NCBI GenBank assembly: GCA_046347195.1 | Contig: JAXMGQ010000011.1 | Coordinates: 1-64,000 of the forward strand | Reading direction: 5' to 3' | DNA length: 64,000 bases | Source of the DNA: TMP-86 sp046347195 | GTDB lineage: Bacteria > Pseudomonadota > Gammaproteobacteria > Steroidobacterales > Steroidobacteraceae | Shown here: piece by piece, positions 8,424 through 16,355 of the stretch | Numbering within the stretch: the stretch's first letter is position 1 | How the letters are laid out: every line of letters starts with the position of its first letter | Program-made: the position numbers and the translations under genes | Notes under the pieces: model-generated | Seen by the model: the letters and a program-made list of their open reading frames with translations, nothing else | What the model was told of the DNA's origin: nothing | Database searches by the model: none

Positions 8424-9075
8424 ACCGCGCCGCTGGCTGTCCCGGGCCGCGGCCACCGTCACCTGGGCCGCCGCGCTGGCCGCAACGCAGGCGCTGGCTG
8501 CAACGCAGGCGCCAGCCGGCCGTGCGCTGTACGCCAGCTGCGCGGCCTGCCACGGCAACCAGGGCGAGGGCCGCGCCGCCGTGAATGCGCCGGCCATCGC
8601 CGGACTTCAGTCCTGGTACGTCGAACGACAGCTCGGCAACTTTGCCAATGGCATCCGCGGCGCCGCCGCGGGTGATGCGGAAGGCACGGCCATGCGGGCT
8701 GCGGCGGGGGTGCTGACAACGGATGGGGAGCGCGCAGCCGTCGCCGCTTACGTCGCGGGCCTCGCCCGTCCGCGCACCGCCTCGCGCACTGCCGCGAGTC
8801 CCGCCTCCCAGACCAACGGCCGCAATTACTTCAACGCCCTGTGCAGCACCTGTCATGGCGCGGATGCCCGCGGCAACCAGGCGCTCGGCGCTCCGCGACT
8901 GGCGGGCGCCGCACCGGAGTATCTTGCGAGGCAGCTCGCCGCCTTCAAGTCCGGCCGCCGCGGTGCCCATCCGCAGGACAAGCTGGGCGCGCAGATGCGT
9001 GCCATCGCCGCGATGCTTCCCGACAACGCCACCGAGCACGATGTCATCGACTACGGTGCGGGACTTCCGCCGTGA
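8410..9075 (+). CDS. Diheme cytochrome c, c4-like
   Basis: This protein of about 221 residues has two haem-binding CxxCH motifs in two tandem class I domains: C44-H48 (CAACH) and C145-H149 (CSTCH), with candidate axial methionines in GTAMRAA and GAQMRAI. The N-terminus is an Arg-rich signal peptide. ATG 8410 was preferred over 8395; both overlap the receptor's end. c4 cytochromes are periplasmic electron carriers between the bc1 complex, dehydrogenases or peroxidases and oxidases. Its stop overlaps the start of the MauG/CCP-like gene by 4 bases (GTGA), so it is probably that protein's direct electron partner. Confidence 0.88.
   Translation: MRRSRPRRWLSRAAATVTWAAALAATQALAATQAPAGRALYASCAACHGNQGEGRAAVNAPAIAGLQSWYVERQLGNFANGIRGAAAGDAEGTAMRAAAGVLTTDGERAAVAAYVAGLARPRTASRTAASPASQTNGRNYFNALCSTCHGADARGNQALGAPRLAGAAPEYLARQLAAFKSGRRGAHPQDKLGAQMRAIAAMLPDNATEHDVIDYGAGLPP
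8473..8508 (+). repeat. Two tandem 18-bp repeats inside the c4 signal peptide
   Basis: The unit GCGCTGGCYGCAACGCAG occurs twice in a row with one difference and codes for ALAATQ-ALAATQ at the end of the signal peptide. This looks like a recent in-frame duplication. It lengthens the region before the cleavage site without breaking the frame. Confidence 0.6.
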
Positions 9076-10331
9076 AACGCCTCGCCTCGCAGGTGGCGCT
9101 GCTCGTCGGGGCACTGCTGGTGGGGGCATCACTCACCGGCTCACCCACCGCTGGTGGATCACTTGCAGGTCAGGCGGCGGCCGGTACGCCGGCCGCCACG
9201 GCGCCTGCGCGAACCTCATCATGGCATCTGTCGGATCAATGCCCTGCCAGCTTCGAGAAGCGCGAATCGCGCTGCTGGTTGCGCAGCGCCTACCAGCAAT
9301 ATGCCTCGCTCACCGGCGCGGGCGTGGGCGGTCTCAAGACCGGCCTGCCGCCCATTCGCGATGGCTTCACACCCCAGCAGATCGACCTCGGACGCTACCT
9401 GTTCTTCGATCCCGTGCTCTCCGCCAATGGCCACCTCGCCTGCGCGAGCTGTCACGTGCCGGATCGCGGCTTCTCCGATCATCGCACCCACAGCATCGGC
9501 ATCGCGGGACGCGAGGTCCGCCGCAACGCCCCCAGCCTGTGGAATGTCGGTTTCCTCAGGCGATTCTTCTGGGACGGACGCGCGCACTCGCTCGAGGAGC
9601 AGGCGCAGGGGCCGTTGTACAACGCCCTGGAAATGGGCAACCAACCCGAGGCGATGCTCAGGACGTTGAACGGCCTTCGGGCGTATCGTGAGCTGTTCAC
9701 GCAGGCGTTCCCTGCGTCCGCGGGGTCCCGCGGCGCCATCTCGGCCCCACAGGTCTACGGCGCGCTGGCGGCCTTCGAGGCCTCCCTGATCTCCCTCAAC
9801 AGCCGCTACGATCTCTACGCACAAGGCGTGACCGATGCGCTCAGCGCGAACGAACTCGAGGGGTTCAACGTGTTCCGCTCCTTCGTCGCGCGCTGCGCCG
9901 AATGCCACACCCCGCCGCTGTTCACCAACCAGCAGATCGCGGTGATCGGCATGCCGGAGGCCCGGGGTCACGCCTTCGACCCGGGGGCAGGCGCCGCGCC
10001 CGATGCGCCCCTGCTGCGGGGCGGCTTCAAGGTTCCCAGCCTGCGCAACGCATCCTTCACCGCACCCTATGGTCACTCGGGCCAGTTCGGCACGTTGCGC
10101 GAAACGGTAGCCTTCTACACGAAGGGCCGAGGCCACGCCGTGCCACCGGGAGAACACCTGCAGCTTCACTGGCACATCTGGGAGCCGAAGCTCTCCGATC
10201 ATGAACTGGACAGGCTGGTCGACTTCATCGGCGCCTTGAGCGATGAGTCCTTCCTGCCTGCCACCCCCGATGCCCTGCCCTCGGGACTGCCGCTGCCCGC
10301 CGAACTCAAACGCGATGGAGAACACTCGTGA
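9072..10331 (+). CDS. Diheme cytochrome c peroxidase / MauG family protein
   Basis: This 419-residue secreted protein starts at a GTG overlapping the preceding stop. After the signal peptide (to about residue 35) and a variable linker come two CxxCH motifs, C124-H128 (CASCH, followed by VPDRGFSD) and C275-H279 (CAECHTPP). This is the two-domain layout of bacterial CCP/MauG proteins. The family reduces peroxide or uses bis-Fe(IV) chemistry to oxidise protein or small-molecule partners. The segment RNAPSLWNVGFLRRFFWDGRA matches the conserved RNxPSLxN/FFWDGRA motif. Tight coupling to the c4 cytochrome upstream and the beta-helix cytochrome downstream (GTGA overlaps on both sides) suggests one periplasmic redox unit. 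Whether it is a true peroxidase cannot be told from sequence. Confidence 0.88.
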   Translation: MKRLASQVALLVGALLVGASLTGSPTAGGSLAGQAAAGTPAATAPARTSSWHLSDQCPASFEKRESRCWLRSAYQQYASLTGAGVGGLKTGLPPIRDGFTPQQIDLGRYLFFDPVLSANGHLACASCHVPDRGFSDHRTHSIGIAGREVRRNAPSLWNVGFLRRFFWDGRAHSLEEQAQGPLYNALEMGNQPEAMLRTLNGLRAYRELFTQAFPASAGSRGAISAPQVYGALAAFEASLISLNSRYDLYAQGVTDALSANELEGFNVFRSFVARCAECHTPPLFTNQQIAVIGMPEARGHAFDPGAGAAPDAPLLRGGFKVPSLRNASFTAPYGHSGQFGTLRETVAFYTKGRGHAVPPGEHLQLHWHIWEPKLSDHELDRLVDFIGALSDESFLPATPDALPSGLPLPAELKRDGEHS

Positions 10332-11827
10332 AGAAGTCCCTCATGCTCAGCATCGTGCTCGTGGCCCTGGCCGCCGCCGGCGGATACCACTACGGTACGC
10401 GCCACGGTTTCCAGGCACCCACGGTGGCCGCGAGTTCCACCGCCGAGACGCTGTCGGGCGCGAAGCGCCCCGCCGCCGTGGCCTCCTCGCTCCAGCCGGC
10501 AGCGCGCAACGGCAAGGTCATCACCGTCAAGCCGGGAGAGTCCATCCAGGAAGCGGTGCGCCAGGCGCAGCCCGGGGACACGGTGCAGCTCATGCCGGGC
10601 ACGTATTTCGAGACGGTGTACATCGACAAGGACGACATCGCCCTGGTCGGCGTGATCCATGGCGGGGACTGGCCCACGCTCGATGGCCAGAAGACCCGCA
10701 ACGACGCGGTGCTGTACTCGGGCAATGGCATCCGCGTGGAGAACCTGAAGTTCACCAATTACAAGGGCAACGCCATCATGGGCCAGGCGGGCAACAACTT
10801 CGTCATCCGCCACAACTGGATCCTCAACTCCGGCGTGTACGGCATCTTCCCGGAGTTCGCGCAGAACGGCCTGATCGAATACAACACGCTGAGCGGCATC
10901 GAGGATGCCGCCATCTACGTCGGCATGTCCGACAACATCCAGGTGTCGCACAACGAGGTGCATGGCAACGTCGCGGGCATCGAGGCCGAGAACTCGCGCC
11001 ACGTGATCATCGAGAACAACCTCGCCTACGACAACGCCGGCGGCATCCTCACCTTCATCACCCCGGGACTGCCGATCAAGACCACCGATGACATCGTCAT
11101 CCGCAACAACTTCGTGGTGTCGAACAACCACAAGAACTTCGGCGCGCCGGGTTCGATCGTCTCCGGCGTGCCGAGCGGCACCGGCATCATCGTGATGGCG
11201 GCGGACGATGTGATCATCGAGAACAACGTCATCCGCGACAACAAGAACGCGGGCATCGTGGTCGCCGATCACAAATCCTTCGCCAACATCACGCCCGACC
11301 CGGAATCCGAGCCGAACCCGGACCGCGTGCAGGTGCTGGCCAACTTCTTCGCCGACAACGGCTATGAACCCATCAAGGACATCCAGGCGCTGATGCTCGC
11401 CGGTCTCACCCGCCAGGGACCGGACCTGGTCGCCGTGGGCGGCGGCACCGGAAGCTGCGTCTCCAATCGTGACGGCATCAAGTGGCTGGGCGTGAGCGCC
11501 TGGGGCCCCTGCCAGCGCACCGACACCCGCGACATCACCACCTACCTGCTCGACAAGCCGGCGCCCCCGCGCGTGATGAATGCCGCGGACCGCGGCAAGC
11601 TGGTCTACTCCTCGGTGTGTGCCGGCTGCCACGCCTACAACGTGCGCATGATCGGCCCGCCCACCCAGATCATCCAGGTCATGTACGCCGGCAACCCGCA
11701 GGGAATCGCCGACTACATCGCGAAGCCAGTGAGGAAGCGCGAGGACTTCCCGCCCATGCCACCTCAGTCCCACCTGAGCCCGGACTTGAGGCTCGCGGTT
11801 GCGCAATACCTGCTGACGCTGAAGTAG
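10328..11827 (+). CDS. Parallel beta-helix protein fused to a C-terminal cytochrome c domain
   Basis: This 499-residue protein has an N-terminal signal or anchor helix (residues 2-22) and a right-handed beta-helix at about residues 60-350, made of NosD-like turns such as ENNLAYDNAGGI and IENNVIRDNKNAGI; the opening GESIQEAVRQAQPGDTVQL is typical of this fold. A short linker is followed by a class I cytochrome c domain with haem motif C431-H435 (CAGCH) and a probable axial M477 in FPPMPP. Beta-helix proteins of this type usually bind or process polysaccharides or assemble metal sites. The haem fusion implies an electron-transfer step at the same place. It overlaps the diheme gene by 4 bases. 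I do not know a characterised member with this exact architecture. Confidence 0.85.
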   Translation: MKKSLMLSIVLVALAAAGGYHYGTRHGFQAPTVAASSTAETLSGAKRPAAVASSLQPAARNGKVITVKPGESIQEAVRQAQPGDTVQLMPGTYFETVYIDKDDIALVGVIHGGDWPTLDGQKTRNDAVLYSGNGIRVENLKFTNYKGNAIMGQAGNNFVIRHNWILNSGVYGIFPEFAQNGLIEYNTLSGIEDAAIYVGMSDNIQVSHNEVHGNVAGIEAENSRHVIIENNLAYDNAGGILTFITPGLPIKTTDDIVIRNNFVVSNNHKNFGAPGSIVSGVPSGTGIIVMAADDVIIENNVIRDNKNAGIVVADHKSFANITPDPESEPNPDRVQVLANFFADNGYEPIKDIQALMLAGLTRQGPDLVAVGGGTGSCVSNRDGIKWLGVSAWGPCQRTDTRDITTYLLDKPAPPRVMNAADRGKLVYSSVCAGCHAYNVRMIGPPTQIIQVMYAGNPQGIADYIAKPVRKREDFPPMPPQSHLSPDLRLAVAQYLLTLK

Positions 11828-11979
11828 GCGAGCTGTGCGTGGCCTCGACCTCGGGCCTGTTCGGTCACGTGCCGCTGATGGCACACGGCCACACGGTGAG
11901 CGAGACCGAACTCGTCGTCCTGTCGCAGGCTGGATTCGAGCGGCTGATCCAGGAGGAGCCCTTCCGCCGCTTCGTGTAG
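11828..11979 (+). pseudogene. Remnant of a Crp/Fnr-type cyclic-nucleotide-binding domain
   Basis: Immediately after the beta-helix gene, an open frame without a start reads GELCVASTSGLFGHVPLM and continues to TELVVLSQAGFERLIQEEPF before a stop at 11977-11979. The spacing of a GE..FG..PLM segment and a later LVVLS..FE.LI helix resembles the second half of a cNMP-binding (cupin-like) domain as in Crp/Fnr regulators or cNMP-gated proteins. The first half and any DNA-binding domain are missing. It is best read as the tail of a deleted gene. The similarity is short, so the call is tentative. Confidence 0.4.
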
Positions 11980-12061
11980 AGTGAACCCGAAGGCCAGGCC
12001 CCGTCAGCAGGCGGGCGACCGCGAAGCCTCGTGTCGATCTCGAAGGAACAGGAGCAGGATC

Positions 12062-12256
12062 ATGAAAATGAACGTCGGCGGCATCGACCGTCCGGTGCGC
12101 ATCATCGCCGGTGTGGTACTCATCGCGCTGGCCGCAACCCACACCATCGGACTCTGGGGCTGGATCGGCATCATCCCGCTGGCCACCGGCCTCGCGGGAT
12201 TCTGCCCGGCGTATACCCTGCTGGGACTGAACACCTGCCCGCTCAAGAAGGGCTGA
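12062..12256 (+). CDS. DUF2892 small inner-membrane protein
   Basis: This 64-residue protein starts at ATG 12062 after GGAGCAGG. It opens with MKMNVGGIDRPVRI, has two hydrophobic helices (about residues 15-30 and 34-52), and ends in GFCPAYTLLGLNTCPL. This is the DUF2892/YgaP-like transmembrane module, often found with rhodanese domains or beside redox genes. The two cysteines in the CPAY and TCPL segments are conserved in the family. Its role is unknown. It lies downstream of the cytochrome run and just before the convergent receptor gene. Confidence 0.8.
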   Translation: MKMNVGGIDRPVRIIAGVVLIALAATHTIGLWGWIGIIPLATGLAGFCPAYTLLGLNTCPLKKG

Positions 12257-12265
12257 TTCGAGCCG

Positions 12266-14722
12266 CTAGAACTTCACCTGCGCCCGGGCGTAGAAATACG
12301 CGCCGTTGAAGCCGATGGGCGAGAGCACGTCGTAGGGGAAATTGCCGGCGTAGTTGATGTCATCGCTGGAGCGGTCCGGATACTTGTCGAGCACATTGGT
12401 GCCGCCGATGGCGAAACTCAGGTTCTTGAGCGGGCGCACCTCGGCCTCGAGATCGAGCTGCGTCCTGGCTGAGTACACCTGGCGCGGCTCGAAGCCGCCA
12501 CCGAAGTCGAACACGCGCACCGCACTGCCGTAGCGCGTCAGCCGCGCAACCAGCGAATACGTCTGCGCCGACCAGTCCGCCGACAGGATGGCCTTGCTGC
12601 GGGGCGCGGCGTCCTCGATGGTGTTGCGCTCCTCCACGCCGAACAGCACATCGTTGAAGCCCAGCGCCTGGAGCTGCGCGGGCGTCGCGCGCACACCATC
12701 CACCTCGGTCTTCGCGTAGGAGTACGCGGCCGTGAGCTTCAGCGCGCCCGGCGCGAATCCCTGCCGGTAGGTCGCGACCACATCGACGCCCTTGGTCCTG
12801 GTGTCGATGGCATTGGTGAAGAAGTTCACGCCCTCGATGCCGGTCAGGCCGAACTGCGACTGGATGAAGCTGGTGAGGTCCGTGCCGCTGATGCGCTCGG
12901 AGATGGTGATGCGATCCTTCACCTTGATGTGGAAGAAATCCACCGTCATGTTGAACGAGTCCACCGGCGCGAAGGTGAAGCCGACGCTCAAGTTCACGGA
13001 CTTCTCGGCCTTCAGGTCCTGCGCGCCCAGCGCCTTCGCGATGGGGCTGGCCACCGGCAGGGTCAGGAGCGAAGCGAGCACCCCACCCTCGCCGAAGCTC
13101 GTCGAGGTGGCCTTGTAGGAGATCTGGCTCAAGGACGGAGCGCGGAACGAGTTGGACACCGCGCCGCGCAACGCGAAGGTGGGCGTGACCTGAAACAGCG
13201 CGCTGAGCTTGCCCGCGCCGGTGTTGCCGAAATCGCTGTAATGCTCGAACCGGCCCGCCAGTTCCACCAGCAAGGCCTTGGTCAGGTTGGTCGACAGATC
13301 GACGTAGGCGCTGCCCACGCTGCGTGTCGCATCGGCGGCATCGGCCGGCTGCAGGCCGGGTCCCGCCTGCGCGCCCGCATCGAAAGCCGTGAAGGGCCCC
13401 GCTGCGTAGGAGGCCGGGTCGCCCGGCTGGGTCTGAAACTTCTCATGCCGGTATTCCGCGCCGACGGCGAGGTTCACGGCTTGCGCAAAGGCGGACAGGC
13501 TCAGCGGCCGGCTGGCATCGAGGTTGAGGCTGAGCTGATCGAAACGGAAATCCCCCAGGTGGAAGCTCGTCGGGCTCGCGGCGCCCAGCGATGCGTTGAT
13601 GGAGTTGCGCAGGTCGTAGACAAACTTGTTCTGACCGAAGGTCAGGCTCGTGTCCCAGCTCCAGGCCGCGGCGTTGCCCGACACTCCCGCCGTCAGTGAC
13701 AGGTCCTTGTTCGTGCCGACCGAGACGGGCCGGAATCCGTTCGGGTACACCGACACGACGTTGGAACTGCTGTCGGGATAGCGGAAAAAGGTCGCGCCGG
13801 TGGAATCACGATGATCGTACGTCCCGAAGGCATAGAGCTCAGCCCCGCTGCTCAACGGCAGGCGGCCGTTGAACCAGGCATCCACATCGAGCGCGCCACC
13901 GTCGCCCGCGGCATAGTTGACGTGACCCTGGGTCGCCAGGTTCGCCGGCGTCGGGTCCGCCTGGAAGATGATGGTATCGAACCCCGAGCGGTTCGTGGGA
14001 CTGTGATGGCGGTACTCGGCGCCTACATTGAAATGTCCGTCCTCGCCGAAGCGAAAGCCCTCCTTGAGCTGAGCCACCGTGGTGCCGCCATCGTGCAGGT
14101 TCTGGTCGGTGGGCTCGAACTTCGTGCGGTTCTGCCCATAGCTCAGCGCCGCCTCGCCACCTTCCGAATCATCGAGGATGATGTTGATCACGCCCGCGAT
14201 GGCATCCGAGCCGTATTGAGCACCCGCCCCGTCGCGCAGCACCTCGATGCGCTTGATCGCGTTCAACGGGATGGAGTTGAAGTCCACCGGCGTCGTTCCC
14301 TTGCCGGTCTTCGACTCGAGGTTGACCAGCGCCGAGGTGTGGCGGCGCTTGCCGTTCACCAGCACCAGCACCTGGTCCGGGCTCATGCCGCGCAACTGCG
14401 CGGCGCGCACATGGTCGGCGCCGCCGGAATTGGACTGGCGCGGGAAATTGAACGAGGGTGAGAGCGCCTGCAGCGCCTGTCCCAGCTCGGCGGAGAGCGC
14501 GCCGGTGAGGGACAGGTCCTCGGCGCTGAGCACATCCACCGGAACCGGCGAATCCAGCACCGTGCGGCCCTTGATGCGCGAGCCGGTGACGATGATCTCC
14601 TGCAGCGAGTCAGGTCCCGCCGAGGCACCGGCGTCCGTGGCAGCCCGCGCGCCGGTCGCAAGGCCCGCGCCCAGCCACAGGCAGGAAACAGCCGCCGCCC
14701 GCGGCCATTCGATGTGCTTCAT
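12266..14722 (-). CDS. TonB-dependent outer-membrane receptor
   Basis: This 818-residue receptor has a signal peptide (cleavage near GARAATDA), then a TonB-box-like LQEIIVTGSRIKG, a plug domain with VLVLVNGKRRHTSALVNL and IKRIEVLRDGAGAQYGSDAIAGVI, and a long barrel ending FYARAQVKF. The VNGKRRH...DGAGAQYGSDAIAGV signature marks a subfamily of iron-complex-type receptors common in sphingomonads and xanthomonads with many non-siderophore substrates. It is divergent from the APC permease at 14887. The gap between them contains a 20-base perfect palindrome, so outer- and inner-membrane uptake of the same nutrient may be co-regulated. The substrate is unknown. Confidence 0.93.
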   Translation of the reverse strand: MKHIEWPRAAAVSCLWLGAGLATGARAATDAGASAGPDSLQEIIVTGSRIKGRTVLDSPVPVDVLSAEDLSLTGALSAELGQALQALSPSFNFPRQSNSGGADHVRAAQLRGMSPDQVLVLVNGKRRHTSALVNLESKTGKGTTPVDFNSIPLNAIKRIEVLRDGAGAQYGSDAIAGVINIILDDSEGGEAALSYGQNRTKFEPTDQNLHDGGTTVAQLKEGFRFGEDGHFNVGAEYRHHSPTNRSGFDTIIFQADPTPANLATQGHVNYAAGDGGALDVDAWFNGRLPLSSGAELYAFGTYDHRDSTGATFFRYPDSSSNVVSVYPNGFRPVSVGTNKDLSLTAGVSGNAAAWSWDTSLTFGQNKFVYDLRNSINASLGAASPTSFHLGDFRFDQLSLNLDASRPLSLSAFAQAVNLAVGAEYRHEKFQTQPGDPASYAAGPFTAFDAGAQAGPGLQPADAADATRSVGSAYVDLSTNLTKALLVELAGRFEHYSDFGNTGAGKLSALFQVTPTFALRGAVSNSFRAPSLSQISYKATSTSFGEGGVLASLLTLPVASPIAKALGAQDLKAEKSVNLSVGFTFAPVDSFNMTVDFFHIKVKDRITISERISGTDLTSFIQSQFGLTGIEGVNFFTNAIDTRTKGVDVVATYRQGFAPGALKLTAAYSYAKTEVDGVRATPAQLQALGFNDVLFGVEERNTIEDAAPRSKAILSADWSAQTYSLVARLTRYGSAVRVFDFGGGFEPRQVYSARTQLDLEAEVRPLKNLSFAIGGTNVLDKYPDRSSDDINYAGNFPYDVLSPIGFNGAYFYARAQVKF

Positions 14723-14817
14723 GTCTTCATCCCCTTGTCATCGTTTCGCCGATGCGGCGCAAGCCCCGCCATTATATTCAATGCGCGTCCGGCGCAACTC
14801 CCGCCGGCAAGATCCGT

Positions 14818-14837
14818 CCGGCATGAGCTCATGCCGG
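14818..14837. promoter_or_regulatory. 20-bp perfect palindrome, probable operator between receptor and permease
   Basis: CCGGCATGAGCTCATGCCGG is a perfect 20-base palindrome without a spacer, lying 96 bases before the receptor ATG and 50 bases before the permease ATG. A separate 17-base inverted repeat (TCCGCCGG-G-CCGGCGGA) follows at 14847-14863. Perfect dyads of this size between divergent genes are usually binding sites for dimeric regulators. No regulator gene is adjacent, so the protein is unknown. Confidence 0.5.
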
Positions 14838-14886
14838 CGCGATCGGTCCGCCGGGCCGGCGGATCCTTGCTACAGTTCGCGGCGCG

Positions 14887-16263
14887 ATGCGAAACGCACA
14901 GCACCCGGCCCCCGCCAGCACCGAATTGCCTGACCTGCCCCATCGCCTGCTCGGCGTCTGGCATGCCGCCTCCGTGTGCGTGGGCATGGTCATCGGCGCC
15001 GGCATCTTCAAGACCTCTCCCGCGGCCGCCGCCAATCTTCCGGGCTCGATGTCACTGATGCTGGCGTGGTTCGGCGGCGGTCTGTTCGCCCTGGTCGGCG
15101 CCCTGTGCTTCGCGGAGATGGCGGCGGCCTTCCCGGATGCCGGTGGCGACTACTTCTTCCTGCGCAATGCGTACGGATCCTGGATCGGTTTCCTGTTCGC
15201 CTGGTCACGCTTCGCGGTGATCCACACGGGCTCCATGGCGATGCTGGCCTTCGTGTTCGGCGACTACCTCGGCCAGGTGGTGCACTTCGGCTCGCATGAC
15301 AGCGAGTTGTTCGCCACGTTCATCATCCTCGTGCTCATGGCCATCAACCTCGCGGGCATCCGCGTCGGCATCGGCACGCAGGTGGGACTGATGCTGATCG
15401 TGGCGACAGGCCTTGCCAGCGTCGCGCTCGCCGGTGCCTGGCTGTGGTGGCAGGGAACACCTCCCCCGCCGGTGCTGTCCACCGCCCCGGCGGCGCCACA
15501 TTTCGGCGCGGCGCTGGTGTACATCTTCCTGGCCTATGGCGGCTGGAACGATGCCGCCACGCTGTCGGCGGAGATGCGCGATGAGCACCATGGCATCCGG
15601 CTCGCGCTGGTGCTGGGCATGAGCGCGGTGACCGTGCTGTACCTGCTCGCGAACTGGGGATACCTGCAGGGGCTGGGCTACCCGGGTCTGGCTGCGAGCG
15701 ATGCGCCGGCAGCGCAGCTCATGCTGCGCGCCTTCGGCCGGCCGGGCCAGTACGCCATCATCGCCGTGGTGGCGATCACCACCATCACCTCGATGAACGC
15801 CATCATGATCACCGGCGCGCGGACCACCTATGCCGCGGCCCGGGACACGGGCGTGCTTCCCTCTTTGAGCCGCTGGCATGCCGTGCGCGGCACGCCCATC
15901 GCCGCGGTCATCGCCATCACGGTGGTCTCACTCCTGCTGGTGGGGTTCGGGAGCCTCGCCCGCGGCGGCTTCATCGCCATCGTCGACTACATGTCGCCGG
16001 TGTTCTGGCTGTTCATGACCCTGAGCGCGCTGGCGGTGATCGTGCTGCGGCGCCGTTTCCCCGCCGTGCGCCGTCCCTACCGGGCGCCGCTGTTCCCCTT
16101 GCTGCCGCTGTTGTTTGCCCTCGGCAGTGCTTATGTCTTCTACTCGAGCGTGGCCTACCTGAAACAGGGCGCCCTGGCCGGGGTCGCCGTGCTGGCCGTG
16201 GGCGCCGTGCTGCTGCTGCCCTTGCGGCGCCGCGGCCGTGCTTCGCGACGCGCACGTCCCTGA
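14887..16263 (+). CDS. APC-superfamily amino-acid permease
   Basis: This 458-residue inner-membrane transporter has about 12 hydrophobic segments starting at residue 20. TM1 carries GMVIGAGIFKTSP, the G-x-G-I-F substrate-binding break of APC permeases (AdiC/YfnA type). The conserved YGGWNDAATLSAEM lies in TM6-7 and the tail is Arg-rich. Family members are proton symporters or antiporters of amino acids and amines. The nearby oxygenases, aminotransferase and aldehyde dehydrogenases suggest an amino acid or amine used as a carbon source. The gene is divergent from a TonB receptor and may share its control. Confidence 0.88.
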   Translation: MRNAQHPAPASTELPDLPHRLLGVWHAASVCVGMVIGAGIFKTSPAAAANLPGSMSLMLAWFGGGLFALVGALCFAEMAAAFPDAGGDYFFLRNAYGSWIGFLFAWSRFAVIHTGSMAMLAFVFGDYLGQVVHFGSHDSELFATFIILVLMAINLAGIRVGIGTQVGLMLIVATGLASVALAGAWLWWQGTPPPPVLSTAPAAPHFGAALVYIFLAYGGWNDAATLSAEMRDEHHGIRLALVLGMSAVTVLYLLANWGYLQGLGYPGLAASDAPAAQLMLRAFGRPGQYAIIAVVAITTITSMNAIMITGARTTYAAARDTGVLPSLSRWHAVRGTPIAAVIAITVVSLLLVGFGSLARGGFIAIVDYMSPVFWLFMTLSALAVIVLRRRFPAVRRPYRAPLFPLLPLLFALGSAYVFYSSVAYLKQGALAGVAVLAVGAVLLLPLRRRGRASRRARP

Positions 16264-16314
16264 TCGCAGGCGGTCCCTGGCCGGACAGACTTCCCCCTGA
16301 CGGCGGCGGCAGGA

Positions 16315-16330
16315 CATGCGAATGCGCATG
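16315..16330. promoter_or_regulatory. Inverted repeat before the VanA-like Rieske gene
   Basis: CATGCG-AATG-CGCATG forms a 6-base-arm inverted repeat 25 bases before the ATG of the oxygenase gene and next to TAAGAT, a possible -10 at 16332-16337. The ribosome binding site AGGGGG follows at 16347. The repeat overlaps the probable promoter, so it could be an operator. There is no further support. Confidence 0.3.
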
Positions 16331-16355
16331 ATAAGATTCCGCATCAGGGGGACAC

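Noticed and set aside
5448..8597. Very long minus-strand open frame (about 1049 codons) opposite the TonB receptor
   Set aside because: It is antisense to a clear receptor gene, has no domain I recognise, is Ala/Arg/Gly/His/Val-rich as expected of shadow frames in GC-rich DNA, and only its downstream end crosses real TetR sequence in another frame.
10199..12142. Minus-strand open frame of 647 codons opposite the beta-helix gene
   Set aside because: It is an antisense shadow rich in Val, Asp and His. The plus strand encodes a coherent beta-helix plus haem protein.
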